DNA of 64,000 nucleotides. Origin: Luteimonas sp. JM171. Lineage in GTDB: Bacteria; Pseudomonadota; Gammaproteobacteria; Xanthomonadales; Xanthomonadaceae. Location of the stretch: assembly GCF_001717465.1 (NCBI RefSeq), contig NZ_CP017074.1, forward strand, positions 885,642 to 949,641. Direction: 5' to 3'. The notes beneath the pieces were generated by a model. The model ran no database searches. It was given only the letters and a program-made list of their open reading frames with translations, and was not told the origin of the DNA. Below are positions 5,706 through 13,992 of this stretch, one piece after another (position 1 is the stretch's first letter; each line of letters starts with the position of its first letter). The position numbers and the translations under genes were made by a program.

Positions 5706-6617
5706 TCACCCAATCCGCTCAAACTCCATCAACGCCATCGGCGCCAGCCACGGCTGCAACCAGTGGTCGAGCAGCAGGAACGCAAACAGCGCCATCAGAT
5801 ACACCACGGAGTAGTTGAACGTCCGCATGGCGAAGAATTCATCCGGCGGATCCAGCATTTTCCAGGCGTACCAGAGGAACACCGCGCCCAGCACCAGCGC
5901 GCCGCCCAGATAGAACAGGCCGCTCATGCCGGTGGCCCAGGGCAGTACCGTCGCCACCACCAGCAGCACGGTGTAGAACAGGATCTGCCAGCGGGTGTAG
6001 GTGACGCCGTGGGTGACGGGCAGCATCGGGATCAGGGCGCGGGCATAGTCCTCGCGGCGGAAGATGGCCAGGGCCCAGAAATGCGGCGGGGTCCAGACGA
6101 AGATGATCAGCACCAGCAGCAGGGCGAAGGGGTCGAGCTCGCCGGTGATGGCGGCCCAGCCCAGCGCGGGCGGCGCGGCGCCGGCGATGCCACCGATCAC
6201 GATGTTCTGCGGCGTGGCGCGCTTGAGGTAGCCGGTATAGACGATGGCGTAGCCGATCAGCGAGGCGAAGGTGAGCACCGCGGTCAGGGGGTTCACCAGC
6301 AGCACCAGCACCAGCATGGAGGCCACGCCCAGGATGATGGCGAACACCAGCACCTGCATCGGGCGCAGGGTGCCGGTGGCCAGCGGGCGCTGGGAGGTGC
6401 GCACCATGACCTTGTCGATGCGCTGGTCGATGAGGTGGTTGATGGCGGCGGCGGACGCCGAGGCCAGCCAGATGCCGAGCATGCCGAACACCACCAGGTC
6501 CAGCGGCGGCAGCCCGGGCACGGCCAGGAACATGCCCACCAGGGCGGTGAACACGATCAGCGCCACCACCCGCGGCTTGGTCAGCTCCCAGTACTGGCCA
6601 ACGAGGTTCTTGGGCAT
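5706..6617 (-). CDS. cyoE: Heme O synthase (protoheme IX farnesyltransferase)
   Basis: This polytopic inner-membrane enzyme adds a farnesyl group to protoheme to give heme O, the precursor of heme A for the oxidase encoded alongside. The 303-residue length is normal. The UbiA-family motif [20 protein letters not shown] (about residues 81-100) supplies the aspartates that bind prenyl pyrophosphate, and [10 protein letters not shown] is the second family signature. The ATG overlaps the ctaA stop by one base, which fits translational coupling at the end of the cytochrome oxidase operon. Confidence 0.95.
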   Translation of the reverse strand: MPKNLVGQYWELTKPRVVALIVFTALVGMFLAVPGLPPLDLVVFGMLGIWLASASAAAINHLIDQRIDKVMVRTSQRPLATGTLRPMQVLVFAIILGVASMLVLVLLVNPLTAVLTFASLIGYAIVYTGYLKRATPQNIVIGGIAGAAPPALGWAAITGELDPFALLLVLIIFVWTPPHFWALAIFRREDYARALIPMLPVTHGVTYTRWQILFYTVLLVVATVLPWATGMSGLFYLGGALVLGAVFLWYAWKMLDPPDEFFAMRTFNYSVVYLMALFAFLLLDHWLQPWLAPMALMEFERIG

Positions 6618-7819
6618 CAGTCCGGCTCCTGTACCCGCGCCAGCAGCGAGACCAGCACGAACAGCAGCAGCGCGGCGCCGGCGTTGTGCATCACCGCCAG
6701 CCACAGCGGCAGCGCCAGTTTGACGTTGAGGATGCCCAGCGCCACCTGGGTGACGGTGAGGGCGGCCAGCGTGCTGCCCCACCCGCGCATGCCCGGCAGG
6801 CGCAGCAGTTTGACCGCCAGCGCGATCAGCACCGCGAACGCGGCCACGGCGCCGATCCGGTGCGCCAGCTGGATGGCGATGCGCGATTGCCCATCGAGGA
6901 TGCCGCCCTCGTAGTCCACCCCCACCCCGCGCCACAGCACAAAACCTTCGCGGAAATCCGCCTGTGGCCACCACTGGCCCACGCACCTGGGGAAGTCGAG
7001 GTAATGGTGGCTGCCGGTGGTCCAGCCGCCGCCGCCGCAGGCCAGCGCCGCGTAGTTGGCGCTCACCCATCCGCCCAGGGCAATCTGCAGGCCCAGCACC
7101 GCCAGCGCGGCGTACAGCCAGCGGCGCACCGTGGCCGCATTGGCCAGCCGGATCGGCAGGTGGGTGGCGCGCCAGGCCATCCAGGTGATCAGCGAGAAGG
7201 TCAGCAGCCCGCCCATCAGGTGGGCCATCACGATCACCGGCTTGAGCAGCAGGGTCACCGTCCATTTGCCAAGGAGCGCCTGGAAGATGATCACCGCCAG
7301 GGTGAGCACGGCGGCGCGGGCCAGGTCGATGTTGGACCAGCGCAGCGCCGCCAGCAGCAGGATTGCCTCCCCTGCCCCCGCCAGCCCGAATGCCAGCCCG
7401 ATGTGCCCGTACATGTAGGCGGGGATGGCGGCGGCCACCAGCGCGGATGCGCCGATGATCTGCAGCGCGCCGTGCCTGCGCTTGCGCACCGCCATCAGCG
7501 CCATCAGCAGCACCAGCACGCCGAGCCCGGCGGCGATGTGGCGGTGCACCTGCTCGCGCCAGGCCTTGTGGGTCTCGAACGGGCGGATCTGGCTGGCGGC
7601 GTGGTCGGCCACTTCGGCGGGGGCCTGCGGCCACGCGGCGCGCCCGTAGCAGGTGGGCCAGTCCGGGCAGCTCAGGCCGGCGTCGGACAGGCGCACGAAG
7701 GCGCCAAACACTACCACGCACAGGGTCAGCACCACGGCTGCCCAGGCAATGCGGTGGAAGTGGCGGTGCACGGCGGGCCGCGAAGGCGCGGCGCCGGGCT
7801 TGGCTGCGGCACCGGCCAT
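6617..7819 (-). CDS. ctaA: Heme A synthase
   Basis: CtaA oxidises the methyl group of heme O to the formyl group of heme A. The 400-residue protein starts at the ATG that overlaps the previous stop and has eight hydrophobic helices. Conserved heme-ligand regions are visible: [42 protein letters not shown] and LAVMHNAGA, each centred on a histidine. The cysteine pair in the periplasmic loop (ALACGGGG and FPRCVGQW) is present, as in Type-2 CtaA of proteobacteria. It sits between the Sco-like gene and cyoE. Confidence 0.93.
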   Translation of the reverse strand: MAGAAAKPGAAPSRPAVHRHFHRIAWAAVVLTLCVVVFGAFVRLSDAGLSCPDWPTCYGRAAWPQAPAEVADHAASQIRPFETHKAWREQVHRHIAAGLGVLVLLMALMAVRKRRHGALQIIGASALVAAAIPAYMYGHIGLAFGLAGAGEAILLLAALRWSNIDLARAAVLTLAVIIFQALLGKWTVTLLLKPVIVMAHLMGGLLTFSLITWMAWRATHLPIRLANAATVRRWLYAALAVLGLQIALGGWVSANYAALACGGGGWTTGSHHYLDFPRCVGQWWPQADFREGFVLWRGVGVDYEGGILDGQSRIAIQLAHRIGAVAAFAVLIALAVKLLRLPGMRGWGSTLAALTVTQVALGILNVKLALPLWLAVMHNAGAALLLFVLVSLLARVQEPD

Positions 7820-8388
7820 CAATCGAGTCTCAGCAGGCGCGACATATCGCTGCGCAGGTCCCCAACATCGAACCCGGGAGCGTAGCGCAGAATGACGAAG
7901 CCGTTTGGATCGATCACGTACACCGGCACGCCGGCGGGGTCGTTGCTGCGCGGCAGCGCGGCCTGCAGGGCCGGGTCCGGCGCGATCTCGCGGATGGAGC
8001 GGTTGCGCACCGCGTCTTCGGGCATCCCGCCCACCCACAGGGTGTGCACGCGGTCGGCGCGGCGGGCAAACAGGCGCCACGCGGTGTCCAGGCCTTCGGA
8101 GAGTTCCACGCACGGCTGGCCGCAGTTGGCCGGCGCCGGCACCACGATGCGCCAGATGCGCGCCTCCGGATCCCACGGGTACTCGCCGCCATCCTGCAGG
8201 CGCAGGGTGGTCTCGCGCAGGTCCACCGGCGGCTGCAGCAGCTCGCCGTGGCTGCGCGTGCCCTCGGGCATCCAGCCGGCAAAGCGCAGCACGCCGGCCA
8301 CGATGGCCGAGCCCAGGAACAGCACCACGATCAGGATCAGCATCCCGCGGTTCTTGTTGCGCACGGAATCAGGGACTTGTTGGTTCAT
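7819..8388 (-). CDS. Membrane-anchored thioredoxin-like (Sco-like) protein of the oxidase cluster
   Basis: The 189-residue product has one N-terminal transmembrane helix (about 16-36) and a periplasmic domain. A CxxxC motif (Cys89/Cys93, NCGQPC) at the start of a helix and the strand [16 protein letters not shown] near the C-terminus resemble the Sco/thioredoxin fold. The conserved His of Sco copper chaperones just before that strand is not evident (SNDPAGVP). Pseudomonas carries a hypothetical gene at the same place between surf1 and ctaA. A role in oxidase copper or heme assembly is inference from context. Confidence 0.75.
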   Translation of the reverse strand: MNQQVPDSVRNKNRGMLILIVVLFLGSAIVAGVLRFAGWMPEGTRSHGELLQPPVDLRETTLRLQDGGEYPWDPEARIWRIVVPAPANCGQPCVELSEGLDTAWRLFARRADRVHTLWVGGMPEDAVRNRSIREIAPDPALQAALPRSNDPAGVPVYVIDPNGFVILRYAPGFDVGDLRSDMSRLLRLD

Positions 8389-9125
8389 GACGACGGGGGG
8401 ACTCTGCGGGTGCCGCGCGGGCGGCGGAAGGTGAGGATGAGGGCGGTGGCCAACACGGCCAGCGCCAGGCCGTACCACTGCACGGCGTAGCCCAGGTGCT
8501 GCTCGGGCGGCAGGGTGTTGGGAAGGATCTCGAGGTCGCGGGCGTAGCCGCCGGGCGCGTCTGGATCCAGCCGCAGCACCCGCGGCGCGATCCGCTCGCG
8601 GCCCAGCGCCTGGGCCAGCGCGTCCAGGTCGAGCGCCATCAGCAGCAGGCTGCCGTCGGCCTGGGGCTGGATGGCGGCATTGGCCAGGCCGGCGGAAGGC
8701 GGCGCCAGCAGCAGGCCCTCCAGAGGGGGCGCGGGCAGTTCACCACCGATGGCGGGGATGCTGCGGTCGGGCGGCACCGGCAGCCAGCCGAGCTCCACCA
8801 GCATGGGCTCGCCAGCGGCAGGATCAAACAGCCGGTACACCCGCACGCCTGGGCGGCCGTTGCGCTGCTGGTTGTCGAGCAGCACCGCCGGCGCGTCCGC
8901 CCAGATGCCTTCTCCGGCGGCCCAGGCGAAGCCGTCCGCGGCGTCGGCGCTGGCGGCGGCGGCCAGCGGCTGCGGGTCGCGCTCGGCCAGCACCTGTGCG
9001 GCCTGGTCAAGCATTGCCTGCTTCTGGTCCTTGCGCCCGTACTGCCAGCTCCCCAGTGCGCTGAACAGCGCGATGGCGGCCAGCGCCAGGGCCCAGCCGA
9101 ACACCAATGTCGTGCGGCGGCTCAC
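8385..9125 (-). CDS. SURF1-family cytochrome oxidase assembly protein
   Basis: SURF1 proteins help heme A insertion into subunit I. This 246-residue protein has the family layout: an N-terminal transmembrane helix (about 8-26) followed by GSWQYGRKDQKQ, a periplasmic domain with the VYRLF and LVELGWLPVPPDR motifs, and a C-terminal helix preceded by HLGYAVQWYGLALAVLA. The start is the GTG at 9125, just after a CGGGC-rich stretch; no ATG suits better. Its stop overlaps the following ATG by four bases. Confidence 0.9.
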   Translation of the reverse strand: MSRRTTLVFGWALALAAIALFSALGSWQYGRKDQKQAMLDQAAQVLAERDPQPLAAAASADAADGFAWAAGEGIWADAPAVLLDNQQRNGRPGVRVYRLFDPAAGEPMLVELGWLPVPPDRSIPAIGGELPAPPLEGLLLAPPSAGLANAAIQPQADGSLLLMALDLDALAQALGRERIAPRVLRLDPDAPGGYARDLEILPNTLPPEQHLGYAVQWYGLALAVLATALILTFRRPRGTRRVPPSS

Positions 9126-9185
9126 ACCCGGCGCCCGTGGGGCTGCGATAATGACCGGCAGTGCCTTGGGGCCCCGGAGCCGTTG

Positions 9186-9404
9186 ATGAATGACACCGTA
9201 AAAGTCCTGCTGATCGTGGGTTTCCTGCTGGTCATCCTGTGGAACCTGGGCTCGGCCCTGTACTACATGATGGTCGACAAGGGGACGACCAAGCGCACGG
9301 TCAATGCGCTGACCCGGCGCATCGCGCTCTCGGTGGCCCTGATCCTGATCGTGCTGCTGTCGATCTGGATGGGCTGGATCACCCCGCACGGGGTGGGTGG
9401 GTAG
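9186..9404 (+). CDS. DUF2909 twin transmembrane protein
   Basis: The 72-residue protein has two transmembrane helices (about 5-27 and 44-66) separated by a basic loop (TTKRTVNALTRRIALS). DUF2909 genes lie opposite in strand to the oxidase genes next to surf1 in many gammaproteobacteria including Pseudomonas, exactly as here, so a role connected with cytochrome oxidase assembly is plausible but unproven. It is transcribed from the short divergent region shared with surf1 and converges with coxC. Confidence 0.85.
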   Translation: MNDTVKVLLIVGFLLVILWNLGSALYYMMVDKGTTKRTVNALTRRIALSVALILIVLLSIWMGWITPHGVGG

Positions 9405-9416
9405 GCCGATGCGCCT

Positions 9417-9441
9417 GGCCGATGCCCAGCCGGCATCGGCC
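9417..9441. terminator. Hairpin between convergent DUF2909 and coxC genes
   Basis: A perfect 9-base stem, GGCCGATGC (9417-9425) and GCATCGGCC (9433-9441), with a 7-base loop lies just past the DUF2909 stop and before the coxC stop. No U tract follows on either strand, so terminator function is uncertain. Confidence 0.4.
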
Positions 9442-9461
9442 ACATTGGCGAACGCGCCGCG

Positions 9462-10352
9462 CTAGACCACGTAGACGAACAGGAACAGCGCCAGCCACAC
9501 CACGTCGACGAAGTGCCAGTACCACGCGGCCGCTTCGAACGCGAAGTGGTTCTCGCCGGTGAAGTGGCCCTTGAAGCAGCGCCACCACACCACCGCCAGG
9601 ATGATCGCACCCAGGGTCACGTGCACCCCGTGGATGCCGGTGAGCATGTAGAAGGTGGAGCCGTAGATCCCCGACCCCATGGTGAGGTTGAGGTCGCGGT
9701 AGGCGTGCACGTACTCCATCGCCTGCGAGACCAGGAAGATCGCGCCCAGGATGATGGTGACGCCCAGCCAGATCAGCAGCTGGCGGCGGTTCTCGGCCTT
9801 GAGCGCGTGGTGGGCGATGGTGAGGGTCACGCCCGAAGTCAGCAGGATCAGGGTGTTGAGCAGCGGCAGGCCCCATGCCGAGACCAGCTCGAAGCCGCCA
9901 CCCACTTCCATCGGCCCGGCGCTCGGCCACGAGGAGCTGAAGCCCTGCCAGAGGAAGTCGTTGGTGGCTACGCCCTTGACGCCTTCGCCGCCCAGCCACG
10001 GCACCGACAGCATGCGGGTGTAGAACAGCGCGCCGAAGAACGCCGCGAACAGCATGATCTCGGAGAAGATGAACCAGATCATCCCCATCCGGAACGAGGT
10101 GTCGACCTGCTTGTTGTAGTAGCCCGACACCGACTCCAGGATCACGTCGGCAAACCACTTCATCAGCACCAGGGCCAGGCCGGCCACGCCGATGCCGAAC
10201 ACCGTCGGCCCCCAGCTGACGTCGTTGAACCAGCTGGCCAGGCCGAACATGGCGATGAATAACGCCACGGAGGCGAACAGCGGCCACTTGCTGTGGGTCG
10301 GCACGAAGTACGGCTGCTGCTCGGACGTGTGCTGGGCTTGGGCTTGGGCCAT
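9462..10352 (-). CDS. ctaE: Cytochrome c oxidase subunit III
   Basis: Subunit III stabilises the aa3 oxidase and supports its proton uptake. The 296-residue protein has seven predicted helices and the family signatures MGMIWFIFSEIMLFAAFFGALFY, with the buried Glu, and YGSTFYMLTGIHGVHVTLG, and ends WHFVDVVWLALFLFVYVV. Its N-terminal hydrophilic stretch (PYFVPTHSKWPLFAS) is typical. It follows ctaG with 35 bases between and is preceded by no strong hairpin, so it is probably cotranscribed. Confidence 0.96.
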   Translation of the reverse strand: MAQAQAQHTSEQQPYFVPTHSKWPLFASVALFIAMFGLASWFNDVSWGPTVFGIGVAGLALVLMKWFADVILESVSGYYNKQVDTSFRMGMIWFIFSEIMLFAAFFGALFYTRMLSVPWLGGEGVKGVATNDFLWQGFSSSWPSAGPMEVGGGFELVSAWGLPLLNTLILLTSGVTLTIAHHALKAENRRQLLIWLGVTIILGAIFLVSQAMEYVHAYRDLNLTMGSGIYGSTFYMLTGIHGVHVTLGAIILAVVWWRCFKGHFTGENHFAFEAAAWYWHFVDVVWLALFLFVYVV

Positions 10353-10387
10353 GGCTCTGGGCTTCCGGTTCTGTTTGCTTTGGTGTG

Positions 10388-10978
10388 TCAGCGCGCGGCG
10401 AGGGGCTGCGCGTGGTTGGTTTGCGACCGCTCTGCCAGCCGTTCGGTCGCGTAGTCGTTCTTGTAGAAGGTGTACGACAGGGTCACGGTATCGACGTTCT
10501 CGGGCAGTGAGGGGTCGATGATGAAGCGCACCGGCATGTCGCGCACTTCACCGGCCTGCAGGGTTTGGGCGGTGAAGCAGAAGCATTCGGTCTTGAGGAA
10601 GAACGCCGAGGCCCGCGCCGGCGCCACCGACGGCGTAGCGCTGCCGACGATCGGGTTGCCGCTGTCGTTCTGGGCAAAGTACGTGGTCTCGTAGACCTCG
10701 CCCAGCTTCACCTGCATGCGCACCTGGTTGGGGCGGAACGACCACGGCAGCTTGGAGTTCACCGTGCCGTCGAACTCCACCGTCACCACCCGGTCCGGGT
10801 CACCCGACGCCATGGCCTCGGCCGGTTCGGCGGCCGCGGTGTTGTCCAGGCGGATGCCGAACACCTTCTGGCACGCGATCCGGTAGATCGGCACCAGGGA
10901 GAAGGTGAAGGCGAAAGCCACCGCCGAGATGGCCAGCAGCTTCAGGATCTCACCCTTGCGCGTGCGCGGGCGGCTCAT
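10388..10978 (-). CDS. ctaG: Cytochrome c oxidase assembly protein CtaG/Cox11
   Basis: Cox11 delivers copper to the CuB site of subunit I. The 196-residue protein has one transmembrane helix (about 13-31), the Cys in [11 protein letters not shown], and the copper-binding CFCF motif in [12 protein letters not shown], followed by [24 protein letters not shown]. Length is normal for bacterial CtaG. The ATG overlaps the stop of the small upstream gene, and it lies in the usual place between coxA and coxC. Confidence 0.95.
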   Translation of the reverse strand: MSRPRTRKGEILKLLAISAVAFAFTFSLVPIYRIACQKVFGIRLDNTAAAEPAEAMASGDPDRVVTVEFDGTVNSKLPWSFRPNQVRMQVKLGEVYETTYFAQNDSGNPIVGSATPSVAPARASAFFLKTECFCFTAQTLQAGEVRDMPVRFIIDPSLPENVDTVTLSYTFYKNDYATERLAERSQTNHAQPLAAR

Positions 10979-11124
10979 CGGTTCAGCACCCCCGAGAAGA
11001 TGAAGGCGACATACACGCCCACCGCCACCAGGGCGACGATGAGCGCGGTGCGCCGGGCGCGGCGGCGGGCAGCATCAACCTGCTGCTGGTCGCGGCGCGG
11101 CGGCTGGTCACGACTGGCGGACAT
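10975..11124 (-). CDS. Small single-span membrane protein of the oxidase operon
   Basis: This 49-residue protein has a charged, arginine-rich N-terminus ([16 protein letters not shown]) and one transmembrane helix (about 28-46). It overlaps the end of coxA by 17 bases and the start of ctaG by four, which supports cotranslation. Small proteins of this shape are found at this place in other oxidase operons and are often annotated as small assembly proteins. The function is unknown; the call rests on context and topology. Confidence 0.75.
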   Translation of the reverse strand: MSASRDQPPRRDQQQVDAARRRARRTALIVALVAVGVYVAFIFSGVLNR

Positions 11125-12787
11125 TGGAGTCGGGCGATTCGTCCAGCTTGGAGCTGGAGTGGTCGTAGTCCAGGTGTTCGAAGTCGCCGTGGGCCAGGTC
11201 GCCATCGCGGATCACCGGCGGCACCGCGAAGGTGTGGTGCGGCGCCGGCGAGGGCACGGTCCACTCCAGGCCGCGCGCGCCTTCCCAGGCGCGCGCCTCG
11301 GCCTTCTCGCCGTGCTTGAGCGAGTGCCAGAGGATGCCGATCATCATGAACGGCGTCAGGAACATGCCGAAGGCGCCGATCGAGCTGATCAGGTTCCAGT
11401 CCGCGAACACCACGTTGTAATCCGGGATGCGGCGCGGCATGCCGGCCAGGCCCAGGAAGTGCTGCGGGAAGAACAGCAGGTTGACGAACACGATCGTCCA
11501 CCAGAACTGGAACGCGGCCCAGCGCTGGCTGTACATGCGGCCGGTCCACTTGGGCCACCAGTAGTAGATGGCCGCGATGATGCCGAAGATGGCGCCGGTC
11601 ACCAGCACGTAGTGGAAGTGCGCAACCACGAAGTAGGTGTCGTGGTACTGGAACGTGGCCGGCACGATCGCCAGCATCAGGCCCGAGAAGCCGCCGATGG
11701 AGAACAGGATCACGAAAGCGATCGACCACAGCATCGGCGCCTCGAAGGTCAGCGAGCCCTTCCACATCGTCGACACCCAGTTGAACACCTTCACCCCGGT
11801 GGGGATGGCGATGAGCATGGTGGCGAACATGAAGTAGATCTCGCCGCCCAGCGGCATGCCCACGGTGAACATGTGGTGGGCCCAGACGATGAAGCTCAGG
11901 AAGGCGATGGCGGCGGTGGCGTACACCATCGCCTGGTAGCCGAACAGCGGCTTGCGGCTGAAGGTCGGGATGATCTCTGACACCACGCCGAAGGCGGGCA
12001 GGATCATGATGTAGACCTCGGGGTGGCCGAAGAACCAGAAGATGTGCTGGTACATCACCGGGTCGCCGCCGCCGGCAGCGTTGAAGAAGCTGGTGGCGAA
12101 GAACTTGTCGGTGAGCAGCATGGTCACCGCGCCGGCCAGCACCGGCATCACCGCGATCAGCAGGAACGCGGTGATCAGCCAGGTCCAGCAGAAGATCGGC
12201 ATCTTCAGCAGGTCGATGCCCGGCGCGCGCATGTTGAGCACGGTGGCGATGACGTTGATGGCGCCCATGATCGAGCTGATGCCCATCATGTGGATGGCCA
12301 GGATGGTGAAGGCGATCGAGTTGCTGCCCTGCAGGCTCAGCGGCGGGTAGAGGGTCCAGCCGGTGGCCGGCGCGCCGCCGGGCATGAACAGCGTGGACAG
12401 CAGCATCAGGAACGCGAACGGCAGGATCCAGAACGACCAGTTGTTCATGCGTGGCAGCGCCATGTCCGGCGCGCCGATCTGCAGCGGGATCATCCAGTTG
12501 GCCAGGCCCACGAAGGCCGGCATGACCGCGCCGAAGATCATCACCAGCGCGTGCATGGTGGTCATCTGGTTGAAGAAATCCGGGCTCACGTGCTGCAGCC
12601 CCGGCACCGCCAGCTCCAGGCGGATGATGACGCTCATCGCCGCGCCGATGATCACCATCGTGAAGGAGAACAGCAGGTACAGCGTGCCGATGTCCTTGTG
12701 GTTGGTGGAGAACAGCCACCTGTCCACGAAGCTCTGGTCACGCGGATCGGTGTGGTGGAGGTCTGCAGTGGTCGGTGTGCTGGACAT
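11108..12787 (-). CDS. ctaD: Cytochrome c oxidase subunit I
   Basis: Subunit I holds heme a and the heme a3-CuB centre and reduces oxygen. The 559-residue protein has twelve hydrophobic helices. Visible signatures are the CuB region WFFGHPEVYIMILPAFG with the cross-linked His-Tyr pair, the HHMFTVGM double histidine, and TYFVVAHFHYVLVTGA with the heme a3 and heme a histidines. MNNWSFWILP is the D-channel-type region of A1 oxidases, and the glutamate of the A1 family (HPEVY) is present. It is an aa3-type oxidase gene. Confidence 0.97.
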   Translation of the reverse strand: MSSTPTTADLHHTDPRDQSFVDRWLFSTNHKDIGTLYLLFSFTMVIIGAAMSVIIRLELAVPGLQHVSPDFFNQMTTMHALVMIFGAVMPAFVGLANWMIPLQIGAPDMALPRMNNWSFWILPFAFLMLLSTLFMPGGAPATGWTLYPPLSLQGSNSIAFTILAIHMMGISSIMGAINVIATVLNMRAPGIDLLKMPIFCWTWLITAFLLIAVMPVLAGAVTMLLTDKFFATSFFNAAGGGDPVMYQHIFWFFGHPEVYIMILPAFGVVSEIIPTFSRKPLFGYQAMVYATAAIAFLSFIVWAHHMFTVGMPLGGEIYFMFATMLIAIPTGVKVFNWVSTMWKGSLTFEAPMLWSIAFVILFSIGGFSGLMLAIVPATFQYHDTYFVVAHFHYVLVTGAIFGIIAAIYYWWPKWTGRMYSQRWAAFQFWWTIVFVNLLFFPQHFLGLAGMPRRIPDYNVVFADWNLISSIGAFGMFLTPFMMIGILWHSLKHGEKAEARAWEGARGLEWTVPSPAPHHTFAVPPVIRDGDLAHGDFEHLDYDHSSSKLDESPDSNVRQS

Positions 12788-12822
12788 GGCGTCTGCCTGG
12801 AAGGTCGCGTGGGTGTCGTCGC

Positions 12823-13734
12823 TCAGCCCGCGGAGGGGGCCGGGACGTCAATCTGGGCGGTTGCAGCATCGTCGGCCGGCGCTTCCGCCGCCGGCGCGGC
12901 GATCGGCGGCGGCGCTTCACCGCCGCGCTGGTCCGCCAGCCACTGGTCGAACGCGGCGCGCGGCACCGCGCGCACCACGATCGGCATGAACGCGTGGTCC
13001 TTGCCGCACAGCTCCGCGCACTGGCCGCGGTAGATGCCCGGTTCGCGGATCTCGGTCCAGGCCTCGTTGACGATCCCGGGGATCGCGTCCTGCTTGAAGC
13101 CCAGCGCCGGCACCCACCAGGAGTGGATGACGTCGTCGGCGGTGATCACGAAGCGGATCTTGGTATCGGTGGGCAGCACCAGCTCGCGGTCCACCTCGAG
13201 CAGGTAGGCGCCGTGGGCGTCCAGCTCGGCGCGGGTGGTGTTGCGGTTCTGGCGCAGGCGGTCGCTCTCGCGGTCCATGCGGCTGACGAACTCCACGTCC
13301 TCGCCGATGTACTCGTAGCCCCACATCCACTGGTAGCCGGTGACCTTGACGGTCATTTCCGAATCGCGGACGTCGTACATCTCGATCAGCTTGGTGGTGG
13401 CCGGGAACGCCATCACCACCAGGATGATCACCGGGATCACCGTCCAGATGATCTCGGCGGTGGTGTTGTGGCTGAACTGCGAGGCCACCGCGCCCTTGGA
13501 CTTGCGGAACTTGAAGATCGCATAGCCCATCGCGCCGAACACAAGCACGCCGATCACCACGCACACCCAGAGCACGAACATGTGCGCCTCGTAGGCGTTC
13601 TGGGCGGTGGGGGTGACGCCCCGGCCCATGTTCAACTGCCACGGCTTGGGATCGGCCGACTGGGCAAAGGCGCTGGCGGAAATGGCCCACAGAGCGAGGC
13701 CGGCGCCCCATTGCTTGATACGAGCTGCTTGCAT
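12823..13734 (-). CDS. ctaC: Cytochrome c oxidase subunit II
   Basis: Subunit II takes electrons from cytochrome c through the CuA centre. The 303-residue form from ATG 13734 has a signal peptide (ending ASAFAQ), two transmembrane helices (about 53-75 and 95-115) and a periplasmic cupredoxin domain. The CuA ligands are complete: His204 (HSWW), Cys239, Glu241, Cys243, His247 and Met250 in GQCAELCGKDHAFM. There is no C-terminal cytochrome c domain; instead an Ala/Pro-rich tail follows. It is the first gene of the oxidase cluster. Confidence 0.96.
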   Translation of the reverse strand: MQAARIKQWGAGLALWAISASAFAQSADPKPWQLNMGRGVTPTAQNAYEAHMFVLWVCVVIGVLVFGAMGYAIFKFRKSKGAVASQFSHNTTAEIIWTVIPVIILVVMAFPATTKLIEMYDVRDSEMTVKVTGYQWMWGYEYIGEDVEFVSRMDRESDRLRQNRNTTRAELDAHGAYLLEVDRELVLPTDTKIRFVITADDVIHSWWVPALGFKQDAIPGIVNEAWTEIREPGIYRGQCAELCGKDHAFMPIVVRAVPRAAFDQWLADQRGGEAPPPIAAPAAEAPADDAATAQIDVPAPSAG

Positions 13735-13968
13735 CTGTTCGAACCCCGATTGCCTGGCGTCGCCGGGCGTGTTGGATGTCGGTAACGCCCGGATACCCGG
13801 CTCCCGTGGCCAGGGGCCGGCGGGCGTCCGCGTACGCGCTGGGCGATCGCAAAGCGACCCGATGGTAGCGGCGGCGGTCATGGACGGGCAAGCGCAACGC
13901 AACAATGCGTTCCGGGCGGCGGTGTGCAGGCAGGCCCAAAAGCACATCACCATCAACACCGGACCGCA

Positions 13969-13974
13969 TAGAAT
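13969..13974 (+). promoter_or_regulatory. Possible -10 element of putA
   Basis: TAGAAT lies 19 bases before the putA GTG. No convincing -35 hexamer is visible 17 bases upstream. The 13735-13992 region separates divergent coxB and putA. Confidence 0.35.
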
Positions 13975-13992
13975 CAGGCCCCCTCCCCAACT

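Noticed and set aside
5571..6914. 447-residue plus-strand ORF opposite cyoE/ctaA, rich in His, Gln and Arg
   Set aside because: It is antisense to two well-identified genes and has the composition of a high-GC shadow frame.
13735..13765. TTCGAACCCC resembling a tRNA T-loop
   Set aside because: No acceptor, D or anticodon arms fold around it; it lies in the coxB upstream region.
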